Below the pieces are notes generated by a model. It was not told where the DNA came from, searched no databases, and saw nothing but the letters and a program-made list of their open reading frames with translations. Below, one piece after another: positions 1 through 7,882 of a stretch of DNA of 41,710 bases (the first letter of the stretch is position 1; each line of letters starts with the position of its first letter). This stretch comes from Eubacterium coprostanoligenes (GTDB lineage: Bacteria; Bacillota; Clostridia; Oscillospirales; Acutalibacteraceae): positions 1-41,710 of the forward strand of contig NZ_FUWW01000017.1 in NCBI RefSeq assembly GCF_900167205.1, read 5' to 3'. Made by a program: the position numbers and the translations under genes.

Positions 1-298
1 GTGCATTTTTTGGTATTACAATTTGCCCCTTGCTTCCGATAGTAACTGTTCCCCAAAGATGTTTGCCGATAGGTGCAGGTGCTATCTTTGTTTTGCCTAT
101 TTTTTCATCAGAGTGAATCAGTGAGTCAATAGTAACGCCATAAAACTTTGCCAGCTTATCGCATTTATCAATATCGGGAAAAGTATCTCCTTGTTCCCAT
201 TTGGAATACGATTGACGAGAAATTCCGACTGCTTCGGCAACTTGTTCCTGCGATAAACCTTTAATGTTTCTTAAATATAATAAATTATCCGAAAACAT
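1..298 (-). CDS. XRE-family HTH regulator fused to an AbrB-type domain (partial; C-terminus outside window)
   Basis: The reverse strand encodes a protein beginning MFSDNLLYLRNIKGLSQ. Residues about 5-60 form a classic XRE helix-turn-helix (SQEQVAEAVGISRQSYSKWE). From about residue 82 the sequence GTVTIGSKGQIVIPKN matches the start of an AbrB/MazE swapped-hairpin DNA-binding domain, so this is a two-headed DNA-binding protein of a type common in Clostridia. The ATG at 298 is preceded by a GGGGGC ribosome binding site about 8 bases upstream. An extended -10 (TGCTATAAT) lies about 40 bases further upstream on the same strand. The reading frame runs off the window at base 1, so length and C-terminal content are unknown. 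It could be an autoregulated transition-state-type regulator; its target cannot be inferred. Confidence 0.85.
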   Translation of the reverse strand, partial: MFSDNLLYLRNIKGLSQEQVAEAVGISRQSYSKWEQGDTFPDIDKCDKLAKFYGVTIDSLIHSDEKIGKTKIAPAPIGKHLWGTVTIGSKGQIVIPKNA

Positions 299-456
299 AA
301 ATACGCCCCCTTAACTATAAATTATTATAGCATTGAGGGAGCGTACTTTCCACCATATAAACTTGTCAGATAAGTAATTCTTTTGTTAAGTTTGCCTGCG
401 TTGGTAAAGATTACTGTATTAAGATTTTTTACTTAGTGGTTATATTAAGTATTTTA

Positions 457-2658
457 TTACTTTCCGAGGTCGAAAAGTTGTTCTCTTGTGAGGGTTGCTT
501 TTCGTGAGGTTTCGTCATCCGGAATTACACGGATGGTTTTGCCGTCATAGGCGGAAACCTTAACCTTTGCGGTCTTGCCGTCAATTGTAACCTCTTTTTC
601 GCTGTATTCTTCTTTGAGCGGAACTTGCTTTGTAAGTGCTGATTTTTCTGTCAAAGCACCTGTTGGGCAAAGTTCAACGCAAAGTCCGCAGTTTGTGCAC
701 TTGGTTTGGTCAAGCGGAAGATTAAACGCAGGAGCAACCTCTGTTTTGAAGCCTCTGCCCATAAGACCGATTGCCGAAATATTCATAACTTCCTTACAGC
801 TTCTTACACACAATCCGCATAGAATACATTTTGCACTGTTGCGTTCAATGAATTCGTTTGAATTTGCTGTGTATTTCTGTGGCATTTCGCCCTTGAATCT
901 GGCAGGATTGATGTCGTATCTCTGTGCAACGCTTAAAAGTTTACACTTGAAGTATTCCTTGCATCCGCATTCAAGGCAACGGCTTGCTTCAGCCTTTGCT
1001 TCTTCCTCTGTAAAACCGAGGCTGACTTCGTCAAAGTTGTTTCGTCTGTATTCAGGGTCAAGAACCTTTGGATTGGTCCTTGCACATTTTTGCTTTGCAG
1101 AGTAGTCAATGAGTTCTTCATCTCTTCTGCTGATGTACGGCACTCTTGTGTCGATTGCTTCGCCGTTCAAAAATGCGTCAACAGCTTCTGCACATCTGTC
1201 TGCTTCGCCTATTGCTTCAATAGCTATTGATGCACCTCTGTTTGTTGCGTCACCGATAGCAAACACTCCGTCAAGATTTGTTTGGAATGTGTCTATATCA
1301 GCCTCAATGTTGCCTCTGTCTGTGAGTTTAAGTTCGCTCACATCCTCGCCGACAAGTTTTTGACCGATAGCCATAATAACACTGTCAACTTCGATTTTTT
1401 CAGTCTTTCCCTCAACAGGAACAGGCTTTCTTCTGCCCGATGCGTCAGGCTCGCCGAGTTCCATAATTTGAAGTGTAATGCTCTTTACCTTGCCATTTTC
1501 ACCATTGAACGAAATAGGGTTTGTAAGGAATTTGTACTGTACGCCCTCTTCCTCTGCTTCTCTGATTTCGAGGTCGTCGGCAGGCATTTCGTTTCTTGTT
1601 CTTCTGTAAACGACATAAACATTCTTTGCACCGAGTCTGACAGCAGTTCTGCAAGCGTCCATTGCTGTGTTACCGCCACCGCAGATAACAACATTGTCGC
1701 CGATTTCTTCAGGCTTGCCGAGAATTACGCTACGCAAGAAATCAATACCGCCGTAAACGCCGTCAAGTTCCTCGCCCGGAGTTCTCATTGAACTTGATTT
1801 CCAAGCGCCGACAGCAACGATAACAGCGTCATTTTGCTCTTTGAGGCTTGCGATAGTGAAGTCCTTGCCGAGCTTAACATTGTTAATCATCTTAACGCCG
1901 AGCTTTTCGATAATCTCAATTTCGCTGTCAAGCACTTCTTTTGGAAGTCTGTATTGCGGAATACCGTAGCGGAGCATACCGCCCATTTTTTCCATCATAT
2001 CATAGATTGTTACATCATGACCTTTTATTGCAAGCTGATATGCAGCTGTAAGACCTGCCGGACCGCCGCCGATGACAGCAATCTTTTTGCCTGTTGCTTC
2101 TGCTTTTTCAGGAATATATTTATCGCCGTTGAGGTCAAGGTCAGCGGCAAAAGCCTTTAATTGAGCAATGTTGATAGGTTCTTCAACATTCTTTCTTCTG
2201 CAAGCACTTTCGCATGGGTGCGGACAAACTCTGCCGATTGAAGCAGGGAGCGAAACTTTGTTTTTGACAAGTTTCAATGCGGATTCGTATTCGCCGTTTG
2301 CAATAAGACCTACATATCCTTGGCAGTCTGTTCTTGCAGGGCAGTTGAGTTGGCACGGAGCAACGCAGTCGCCGTCATGGGCAGACATAAGAAGCTCCAT
2401 AGCGATTTTTCTTGATTGAACAACTCTGTCGCTTTCGGTGTTGATTACCATTCCGTCTGTGCATTTTGCAGAGCAAGAACGCAAAAGTTTTGGGATACCC
2501 TCGGCTTCAACAATGCAAAGACCGCACGCACCGTAAACTTTTACGGCTTCGTCATAGCAAAGGGTAGGAATGTAAATGCCGTTGTCTTTTGCGGCTTGGA
2601 GGATTGTTGTACCCTCCTCAACCTGAATGTTTTTTCCGTTAATAGTTAAGTTAAGCAT
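457..2658 (-). CDS. stnC: StnC-like NAD(P)H oxidoreductase: [2Fe-2S] + GltD-like flavoprotein + 2x[4Fe-4S]
   Basis: This 733-residue protein is a fusion. Residues 1-75 are a plant-type [2Fe-2S] domain with Cys 34, 45, 48 and 62. A Cys-rich linker follows (CVAPCQLNC and CPHPCESAC), as in the N-terminus of glutamate synthase small subunits. Next is a GltD/NfnB-like core with an FAD dinucleotide motif (IGGGPAGLTAAYQLA, about residue 195) and an NADPH motif (ICGGGNTAMDACRTAVRLG, about residue 325). The C-terminus carries two [4Fe-4S] ferredoxin motifs (CILCGLCVRSC, CTNCGLCVELC). It is the last gene of a three-gene operon behind NuoE- and NuoF-like subunits. No hydrogenase H-cluster motif or glutamate synthase large subunit is present. 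This architecture matches the Sporomusa-type Nfn (Stn) electron-bifurcating transhydrogenase, which couples NADPH, NAD and ferredoxin pools. The role is inferred from domain order and context. A GltD-like oxidoreductase of other specificity is the alternative. Confidence 0.85.
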   Translation of the reverse strand: MLNLTINGKNIQVEEGTTILQAAKDNGIYIPTLCYDEAVKVYGACGLCIVEAEGIPKLLRSCSAKCTDGMVINTESDRVVQSRKIAMELLMSAHDGDCVAPCQLNCPARTDCQGYVGLIANGEYESALKLVKNKVSLPASIGRVCPHPCESACRRKNVEEPINIAQLKAFAADLDLNGDKYIPEKAEATGKKIAVIGGGPAGLTAAYQLAIKGHDVTIYDMMEKMGGMLRYGIPQYRLPKEVLDSEIEIIEKLGVKMINNVKLGKDFTIASLKEQNDAVIVAVGAWKSSSMRTPGEELDGVYGGIDFLRSVILGKPEEIGDNVVICGGGNTAMDACRTAVRLGAKNVYVVYRRTRNEMPADDLEIREAEEEGVQYKFLTNPISFNGENGKVKSITLQIMELGEPDASGRRKPVPVEGKTEKIEVDSVIMAIGQKLVGEDVSELKLTDRGNIEADIDTFQTNLDGVFAIGDATNRGASIAIEAIGEADRCAEAVDAFLNGEAIDTRVPYISRRDEELIDYSAKQKCARTNPKVLDPEYRRNNFDEVSLGFTEEEAKAEASRCLECGCKEYFKCKLLSVAQRYDINPARFKGEMPQKYTANSNEFIERNSAKCILCGLCVRSCKEVMNISAIGLMGRGFKTEVAPAFNLPLDQTKCTNCGLCVELCPTGALTEKSALTKQVPLKEEYSEKEVTIDGKTAKVKVSAYDGKTIRVIPDDETSRKATLTREQLFDLGK

Positions 2659-2673
2659 TGTGTTTCCTCCCTC

Positions 2674-4416
2674 CTACGCCTTGATAATTGCACCAAATTT
2701 GCATGATGAATAGCACTTACCACACTTGATGCACTTTTCGGTATCTATTTTGTGAGGCTGTTTAACTGTTCCGCTGATTGCATCAACAGGGCAGTTTCTT
2801 GCACAAAGGGTACAACCTTTGCACTTGTCCTCAATAATTTTGTATTCGATAAGGTCACTGCATTCACCGGCAGGACACTTCTTTTCGTTGATGTGAGCTT
2901 CGTATTCGTTTCTGAAATACTTGATTGTTGTAAGTACAGGGTTTGGCGCAGTTTGACCCAATCCGCAAAGAGCGCCGTCTTTGATTGAATGGCAAAGTTC
3001 TTCAAGAAGTTCAATGTCACCGTCTTTACCCTCTCCCTTTGTGATGCGCTCAAGCATTTCAAGCATTCTCTTTGTGCCGATACGGCAGTGGATACACTTG
3101 CCACAGCTTTCTTTTGCGGTGAAGTCAAGGAAAAATTTAGCCATACCTACCATACAGGTGCTTTCGTCCATAACAACCATACCGCCGGAGCCCATAATCG
3201 CACCTGTTGCACCGAGTGCCTTGTAGTCGATTACGGTGTCGATAAGTTCAGCAGGAATACAACCGCCCGAAGGACCGCCCATTTGAACAGCCTTGAATGC
3301 CTTGTCGCCTTTCATTCCGCCGCCGATGTCAAAAATAACATCACGGAGAGTTTTACCCATAGGAATTTCAACAAGACCCGATCTTTTAACCTTGCCTGTA
3401 ACGGCAAATACTTTTGTACCTTTTGAATTTTCAGTTCCCATAGCGGCAAAAGCCTCACCGCCGTTGTTGATAATCCAAGACACATTTGCAAAGGTTTCAA
3501 CATTGTTGATGTTTGACGGTTTGAGCCAATATCCTGCGGCAGCAGGGAACGGAGGTTTCAATCTCGGCATACCTCTGTGACCTTCAAGGGATTCAATGAG
3601 CGCTGTTTCCTCACCGCAAACAAATGCACCTGCACCTGCCTTTATTGTGAAATCACAGCTAAAGTCCGAGCCAAAGATATTTTCGCCGATTATGCCTTTC
3701 TCTTTTGCTTGCTCGATAGCACGGTTAAGTCGCTTGATTGCAAGCGGATATTCCGCTCTTACATAAACAACTGCGTGCTGTGCACCGATTGCATATGCAC
3801 CGATGAGCATACCCTCAATAAGTGTGTGCGGGTCGGATTCAATAACGGCTCTGTCCATAAACGCTCCCGGGTCACCTTCGTCAGCATTGCAGATGAGATA
3901 TTTTACATCGCCCTCACTCTGTCTTGCGGCATTCCACTTGAACCAAGTAGGGAAGCCTGCACCGCCACGGCCTGCAAGTCCCGATGTTTTGATGATGTCG
4001 ATAACTTCTTCCGGAGAAAGTTCTGTAAGGCACTTTTTGAGTGCTGTATAACCGTCTGCCTCCAAGAAAGCAGAAATCTCATCAGGATTGATGATACCGC
4101 ATCTTCTGAGCGCAATTCTTGTCTGCTTTGTCAAAAATTCGCTGTCCTCGTCCGACACGATGAGCTTTTCAATTTTGCTTGTATCACCTGTTTTTGCATA
4201 GTCCGCAATATTTTCTGCATCATCAGGGGATACCTTAACAAGACGGGTGAGCTTTTCGCCCTCGTAAATGTCAACGATAGGTTCAAGATAGCACATACCG
4301 ATACAACCGGTGATGCTGACCTCTGCACCGCCCAAATCATAATTAAGAAGGGCTTGACGCACCTTTTCTGCTCCTGCGGCAATTCCGCATGAGCCTTCAC
4401 CGATAACAATTCTCAT
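2674..4416 (-). CDS. stnB: NuoF/HydB-like flavoprotein subunit (StnB-like)
   Basis: The 580-residue protein has a thioredoxin-like ferredoxin domain (residues 1-60), an FMN- and NADH-binding NuoF core and two C-terminal [4Fe-4S] ferredoxin motifs. Visible signatures are GRGGAGFPTWFKW (149-161), NADEGDPGAFMDR, CGEETALIESLEGHRG, and the SLBB/N3-cluster region ESCGKCIHCRIGT with a downstream Cys. The C-terminal motifs are CKGCTLCARNC and CIKCGKCYSSC. In the N-terminal domain only Cys 10, 38 and 42 are visible in the ligand region, one fewer than the usual four of a [2Fe-2S] thioredoxin-like ferredoxin. Its start overlaps the end of the upstream NuoE-like gene by 4 bases, and the GltD-like gene starts 15 bases after its stop, so the three are translationally linked. 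It would be the NAD(H)-reactive, FMN-containing subunit of the soluble complex. HydB of a bifurcating hydrogenase is the closest alternative, but no HydA is present. Confidence 0.88.
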   Translation of the reverse strand: MRIVIGEGSCGIAAGAEKVRQALLNYDLGGAEVSITGCIGMCYLEPIVDIYEGEKLTRLVKVSPDDAENIADYAKTGDTSKIEKLIVSDEDSEFLTKQTRIALRRCGIINPDEISAFLEADGYTALKKCLTELSPEEVIDIIKTSGLAGRGGAGFPTWFKWNAARQSEGDVKYLICNADEGDPGAFMDRAVIESDPHTLIEGMLIGAYAIGAQHAVVYVRAEYPLAIKRLNRAIEQAKEKGIIGENIFGSDFSCDFTIKAGAGAFVCGEETALIESLEGHRGMPRLKPPFPAAAGYWLKPSNINNVETFANVSWIINNGGEAFAAMGTENSKGTKVFAVTGKVKRSGLVEIPMGKTLRDVIFDIGGGMKGDKAFKAVQMGGPSGGCIPAELIDTVIDYKALGATGAIMGSGGMVVMDESTCMVGMAKFFLDFTAKESCGKCIHCRIGTKRMLEMLERITKGEGKDGDIELLEELCHSIKDGALCGLGQTAPNPVLTTIKYFRNEYEAHINEKKCPAGECSDLIEYKIIEDKCKGCTLCARNCPVDAISGTVKQPHKIDTEKCIKCGKCYSSCKFGAIIKA

Positions 4417-4886
4417 TGTGCAGCCTCCCTCAATTCCTTCAAGATTTTCTTTGTCTTATCAGGTGTAAGACTGCCGTATGTATTGTCGTTTATCATCATA
4501 ACAGGTGAAAGCGAGCAACATCCGAGGCACGCAACACATTTGAGCGAGAACAAACCGTCCTCGGTGGTTTCGCCGTCATCAATGTGAAGCTCGTCCTTGA
4601 TTGTTTGGAGTATCAACTCCGATGAGTTAACATGGCATGCAGTGCCTTGGCAAAGCATAATGAGATACTTGCCGACAGGCTGAAATCTAAATTGAGTGTA
4701 GAATGTTCCGACGCCCATAATTTCGCTTGTTGCAATGCCTGTTGATTCAGATATTTTTTCAATGGCTTCCTTTGGAAGATAGCCGTAAATATCCTGTGTT
4801 TGCTGCAAAATTGTAATCAAACTGCCAGGCACGCTTGCATATTTTTCAAGCACGCCGTCAATTAATTCAAGATTAACAGAAGACAT
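4413..4886 (-). CDS. stnA: NuoE/HydC-like [2Fe-2S] subunit (StnA-like)
   Basis: A 157-residue protein of the 24-kDa NADH dehydrogenase subunit family. An N-terminal helical region contains LITILQQTQDIYGYLP. A thioredoxin-like [2Fe-2S] domain follows with ligands in CQGTACHV and CVACLGCC. The ATG at 4886 is chosen because GGGAGG lies 7 bases upstream; an in-frame TTG at 4901 sits inside or before that ribosome binding site and is rejected. It is the first gene of the operon and overlaps the NuoF-like gene by 4 bases. It probably passes electrons between the NuoF-like FMN and the rest of the complex. The upstream 290 bases are very AT-rich, with several TATAAT-like boxes on this strand but no convincing -35, so I do not assign a promoter. 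Confidence 0.9.
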   Translation of the reverse strand: MSSVNLELIDGVLEKYASVPGSLITILQQTQDIYGYLPKEAIEKISESTGIATSEIMGVGTFYTQFRFQPVGKYLIMLCQGTACHVNSSELILQTIKDELHIDDGETTEDGLFSLKCVACLGCCSLSPVMMINDNTYGSLTPDKTKKILKELREAAQ

Positions 4887-5114
4887 TTCTTTTCCTCCCA
4901 ATAATTTTAGTAATAAATATTATAATATATAATATACTATCATATAGAATAATACTACTTTGATTTTTTTTTAGCAAGCAATTATTCTATTTTCATTTAT
5001 TTTCCACAAAAATATTCCCCATTCTTTCTTGCTGTTTGCTGTTGTTTTGTTTTATTTTTACAAAAAACTATCATTTATTTTATATAAACAATGGGCAGTA
5101 TTTAACAAAAAGTA

Positions 5115-5143
5115 TTGACATAAGTTTAAAAATACTGTACAAT
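5115..5143 (+). promoter_or_regulatory. Sigma-A-type promoter for the EF-G-like gene
   Basis: TTGACA (5115-5120) and TACAAT (5138-5143) are separated by 17 bases, about 36 bases before the start codon at 5180. The rest of the AT-rich divergent intergenic region (4887-5179) shows no open frame or strong hairpin. Confidence 0.7.
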
Positions 5144-5179
5144 TTTAACAAATGATAAAATTTAAAAGGGGTGTGCTTT

Positions 5180-7222
5180 ATGAGCATAGTTAAGAATGTG
5201 GCTATTGTAGGCCACGCATCTAAAGGTAAAACTACTCTTGCAGAGGCAATGCTTAATGTGGCAGGCGTTACCGAAAGAATGGGCAAAATCGCAGACGGAA
5301 ACACAGTATCCGACAGTGATGCTGAAGAAAAGAAAAGAGGAGTTTCTATTTCTTCATCTGTTTTGCAGTTTACATATGATAACACAAAGATTAATGTTAT
5401 TGACACTCCGGGACTTTTTGATTTTGCATTAGGTCAGGCAGAGGGACTTCGTGCGGCAGATAGCGCAATTGTTGTTGTTTCCGCAAGATCAGGCATCGCA
5501 GCAGGCGCAGAAAAAGCGTTCAAGGATGCAGGCAAAAAGGGTATGGCTCGCATTATTGTCACATCAAAAATGGATGACGACAGAGCCGATTTCTACAAAT
5601 CATTCAACGGTTTGGTGGCAAAGTTCGGCACAGCAATGTGTCCTGTTGTTGTTCCGATTTTGAACGGTGGCAAGGTTGCCGGCTATTATAATATGATTGA
5701 TGACACTTCATATGTATATGACGGTGTTCACAAAAAGGCTTCTGATGTGACCCACGATGACCAGGCTCGTTTTGATGCCATCAAAGAAGTGTTTGCCGAG
5801 GCAGTTGCCGGTGCAGACGATGAACTTATGGAAAAATATTTTGAGGGCGAACCTCTCACAAAGGAAGATAAAATTAAGGGTCTTTCACAGGGTATCGCAG
5901 ACGGCACAGTTGTTCCTGTGTTTGCACTTTCGGGTCTTACCGGTGTAGGCGTTGATATGCTTCTTGATTTCATCAAGGATTGCTGTCCTGCACCAAAGGC
6001 AGAATATGCTATTGATTCAAACGGCGAACCTGTTGAAATCACTGTTGACGAAAATGCGCCTCTTGCAGCAGTTTGCTTCAAGACAGTTGCCGACCCATTC
6101 ATCGGCAAGCTCAACTATTTCAAGGTTGTTGCAGGCAAGATTGTTCAAGGTTTATCTGTTGTGAATTCACGCACAGGCAAGGAAGAAAGAGTGGGCAAGG
6201 TTGTCACTATCCTTGGCACAAAGCAAACAGATGCAAAGGAAATTCCTGCCGGCGAAATCGGTGCTGTTGTAAAACTTGACGGCTTTAAGACGGGCGATAC
6301 TATGTGTACATCCGCAAAGGTTGTTACTCTTGACGGCGTTGCCGTTCCTACTCCTTGCTATTCAATGGCTATCAATGCAACAAAGAAGGGCGAGGAAGAA
6401 AAAATTGCCAACGCTATTGCGAAGATTATTGAGGAAGACCCGTCAATCGCATATAAGGCAAATAACGAAACAAGACAAACTGTGCTTTCAGGTTTGGGCG
6501 AGCAACATCTGGATGTATGCTTGTCAAAATTGGGGGCAAAATATAATGTAACAGCAACACTTTCACAGCCAAAGGTTGCATACAGAGAAACTATTACTCG
6601 CAAGGTTTCTGCACAGGGCAGACATAAAAAGCAATCGGGCGGTCATGGTCAGTTCGGTGATGTATTTATTGAATTTGAACCGTACGATACCGAAAAACTT
6701 GAATTTGCGGAAAGAATTGTAGGCGGTTCTGTTCCTAAAAACTTCTTCCCGGCTGTTGAAAAAGGACTTCAGGAGTCTATGGAAAAGGGTGTGCTTGCAG
6801 GTTATCCTATGGTAGGCGTTAAGGCAACTCTTTATGACGGCTCATACCATCCTGTTGACTCATCAGAAATGGCATTTAAGATGGCAGCTTCACTTGCATT
6901 CAAGGCAGGTATTGCAGATGCTTCTCCTGTTCTCCTTGAACCGATTGTAACTCTCAATGCACTTTGCAATGACGAAGCTATGGGCGATATTATCGGCGAC
7001 ATCAACAAGCGTCGTGGCAGAGTTTTGGGTATGAATCCTACCGGTGACGGTATGCAGGAAATTCTTGCTGAAGTTCCAGAATCGGAAATGACAACTTTTG
7101 CAACCTCAATGCGCCAAATCACACAAGGCAGAGGCTCATTCACCACCGCCTTTGCAAGATATGAAAAGTGCCCTGAACATATTGCACAAAATGTAATTGC
7201 AGAGGCTGCTCAAGAAAACTAA
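5180..7222 (+). CDS. EF-G-like translational GTPase (FusA2-type paralogue)
   Basis: The 680-residue protein has EF-G domain order: GTPase domain (1-270), domain II, domain III (SGLGEQHLDVCLSKLG), domain IV (SGGHGQFGDVFIEFEP) and a C-terminal domain V. The start at 5180 is favoured by AAAGGGG about 9 bases upstream; an in-frame GTG at 5171 overlaps that site. GTPase motifs depart from true EF-G. The P-loop is GHASKGKTTL, the G3 motif reads DTPGLFDF where EF-G has DTPGHVDF, and G4 reads TSKMD instead of NKMD. The catalytic switch-II histidine is therefore Leu, and the G4 Asn is Ser. This fits the EF-G-like paralogues found beside a canonical fusA in many Clostridia, rather than the housekeeping factor, and the lack of rps/tuf neighbours agrees. 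Its cellular role is not established. A ribosome-protection or ribosome-recycling role is possible but unproven. Confidence 0.85.
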   Translation: MSIVKNVAIVGHASKGKTTLAEAMLNVAGVTERMGKIADGNTVSDSDAEEKKRGVSISSSVLQFTYDNTKINVIDTPGLFDFALGQAEGLRAADSAIVVVSARSGIAAGAEKAFKDAGKKGMARIIVTSKMDDDRADFYKSFNGLVAKFGTAMCPVVVPILNGGKVAGYYNMIDDTSYVYDGVHKKASDVTHDDQARFDAIKEVFAEAVAGADDELMEKYFEGEPLTKEDKIKGLSQGIADGTVVPVFALSGLTGVGVDMLLDFIKDCCPAPKAEYAIDSNGEPVEITVDENAPLAAVCFKTVADPFIGKLNYFKVVAGKIVQGLSVVNSRTGKEERVGKVVTILGTKQTDAKEIPAGEIGAVVKLDGFKTGDTMCTSAKVVTLDGVAVPTPCYSMAINATKKGEEEKIANAIAKIIEEDPSIAYKANNETRQTVLSGLGEQHLDVCLSKLGAKYNVTATLSQPKVAYRETITRKVSAQGRHKKQSGGHGQFGDVFIEFEPYDTEKLEFAERIVGGSVPKNFFPAVEKGLQESMEKGVLAGYPMVGVKATLYDGSYHPVDSSEMAFKMAASLAFKAGIADASPVLLEPIVTLNALCNDEAMGDIIGDINKRRGRVLGMNPTGDGMQEILAEVPESEMTTFATSMRQITQGRGSFTTAFARYEKCPEHIAQNVIAEAAQEN

Positions 7223-7232
7223 CGGTGATTTT

Positions 7233-7826
7233 ATGTTGGACTTTTTAAAAGGGCTAAAACGATTTTCAATAGCCACAATAATTGTTTCGGCGATTATGGG
7301 TGTACTGTTCATTGCGTTCCCAAGCAAATGTATTCAGTATATTTCGCTTGTCGTGGGCGTTTCGCTGATTGTAACGGGCATAATTTCGGTTGTGTCGTAT
7401 ATTATTGAAAGGGATACAAAACTCCCGCTTGTGCTTGGCACGATTTCGTTGATAAGCGGTATAATCGTTTGTGCAAAGTATCGGGCAATCATTTCGATAA
7501 TCGTTGTGATTTTGGGAATATTCATTCTCACTTCGGGCATTGTCGATATGGCAACCTCAATCCGTTCAATTATGCTTTTCAGAAAATCGGGATGGTTCAC
7601 AATGCTGTTGTCGGTGATTACGATTATTTTCGGAATTGTCGCAATAACAAAGTCGGCACAGCTGACAGACGGAATTGTTCGATTTATCGGTGCGGCACTC
7701 ATTGTGTATGCGGTGCTTGATTTGGCGACTTATATTCAAGTCAATTCAAAGGTCATGCAGGTCAAAGATGCAGTTGATTCAATCTCCGATATAGAGGTTG
7801 AAGCCACCGAACAACAGAATGACTAA
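7233..7826 (+). CDS. HdeD/DUF308 family multi-pass membrane protein
   Basis: A 197-residue very hydrophobic protein with about six membrane segments arranged as three hairpins, as in HdeD (acid-resistance membrane protein)/DUF308 proteins. The repeated style VSAIMGVLFIAFP, LGTISLISGIIVCAKY and VITIIFGIVAITKS is typical. The C-terminal 30 residues are hydrophilic. I place the start at the ATG at 7233, 10 bases after the stop of the EF-G-like gene. The longer frame beginning at 7197 would overlap that gene. It is preceded only by a weak GGTGATT ribosome binding site. It is probably co-transcribed with the EF-G-like gene and ends at the hairpin at 7841. Function in Firmicutes is unknown; the family assignment rests on topology and length. 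Confidence 0.75.
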   Translation: MLDFLKGLKRFSIATIIVSAIMGVLFIAFPSKCIQYISLVVGVSLIVTGIISVVSYIIERDTKLPLVLGTISLISGIIVCAKYRAIISIIVVILGIFILTSGIVDMATSIRSIMLFRKSGWFTMLLSVITIIFGIVAITKSAQLTDGIVRFIGAALIVYAVLDLATYIQVNSKVMQVKDAVDSISDIEVEATEQQND

Positions 7827-7840
7827 TAAACAAAAAAACA

Positions 7841-7868
7841 ACACGCTATGGATTTTTCCGTAGCGTGT
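7841..7868. terminator. Bidirectional terminator between convergent genes
   Basis: The 11-bp stem ACACGCTATGG / CCGTAGCGTGT (one wobble) encloses a 6-base loop. It is T-rich on both sides (CTTTTGTTATT on plus, TTGTTTTTTTG on minus), so it can serve both the HdeD-like gene and the mannosidase gene. Confidence 0.85.
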
Positions 7869-7882
7869 CTTTTGTTATTCTG

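Noticed and set aside
3577-4392. Long open frame (271 codons) on the plus strand
   Set aside because: It lies antisense to the NuoF-like gene, whose motifs are unmistakable; the product is Cys-rich, without domain logic or ribosome binding site.
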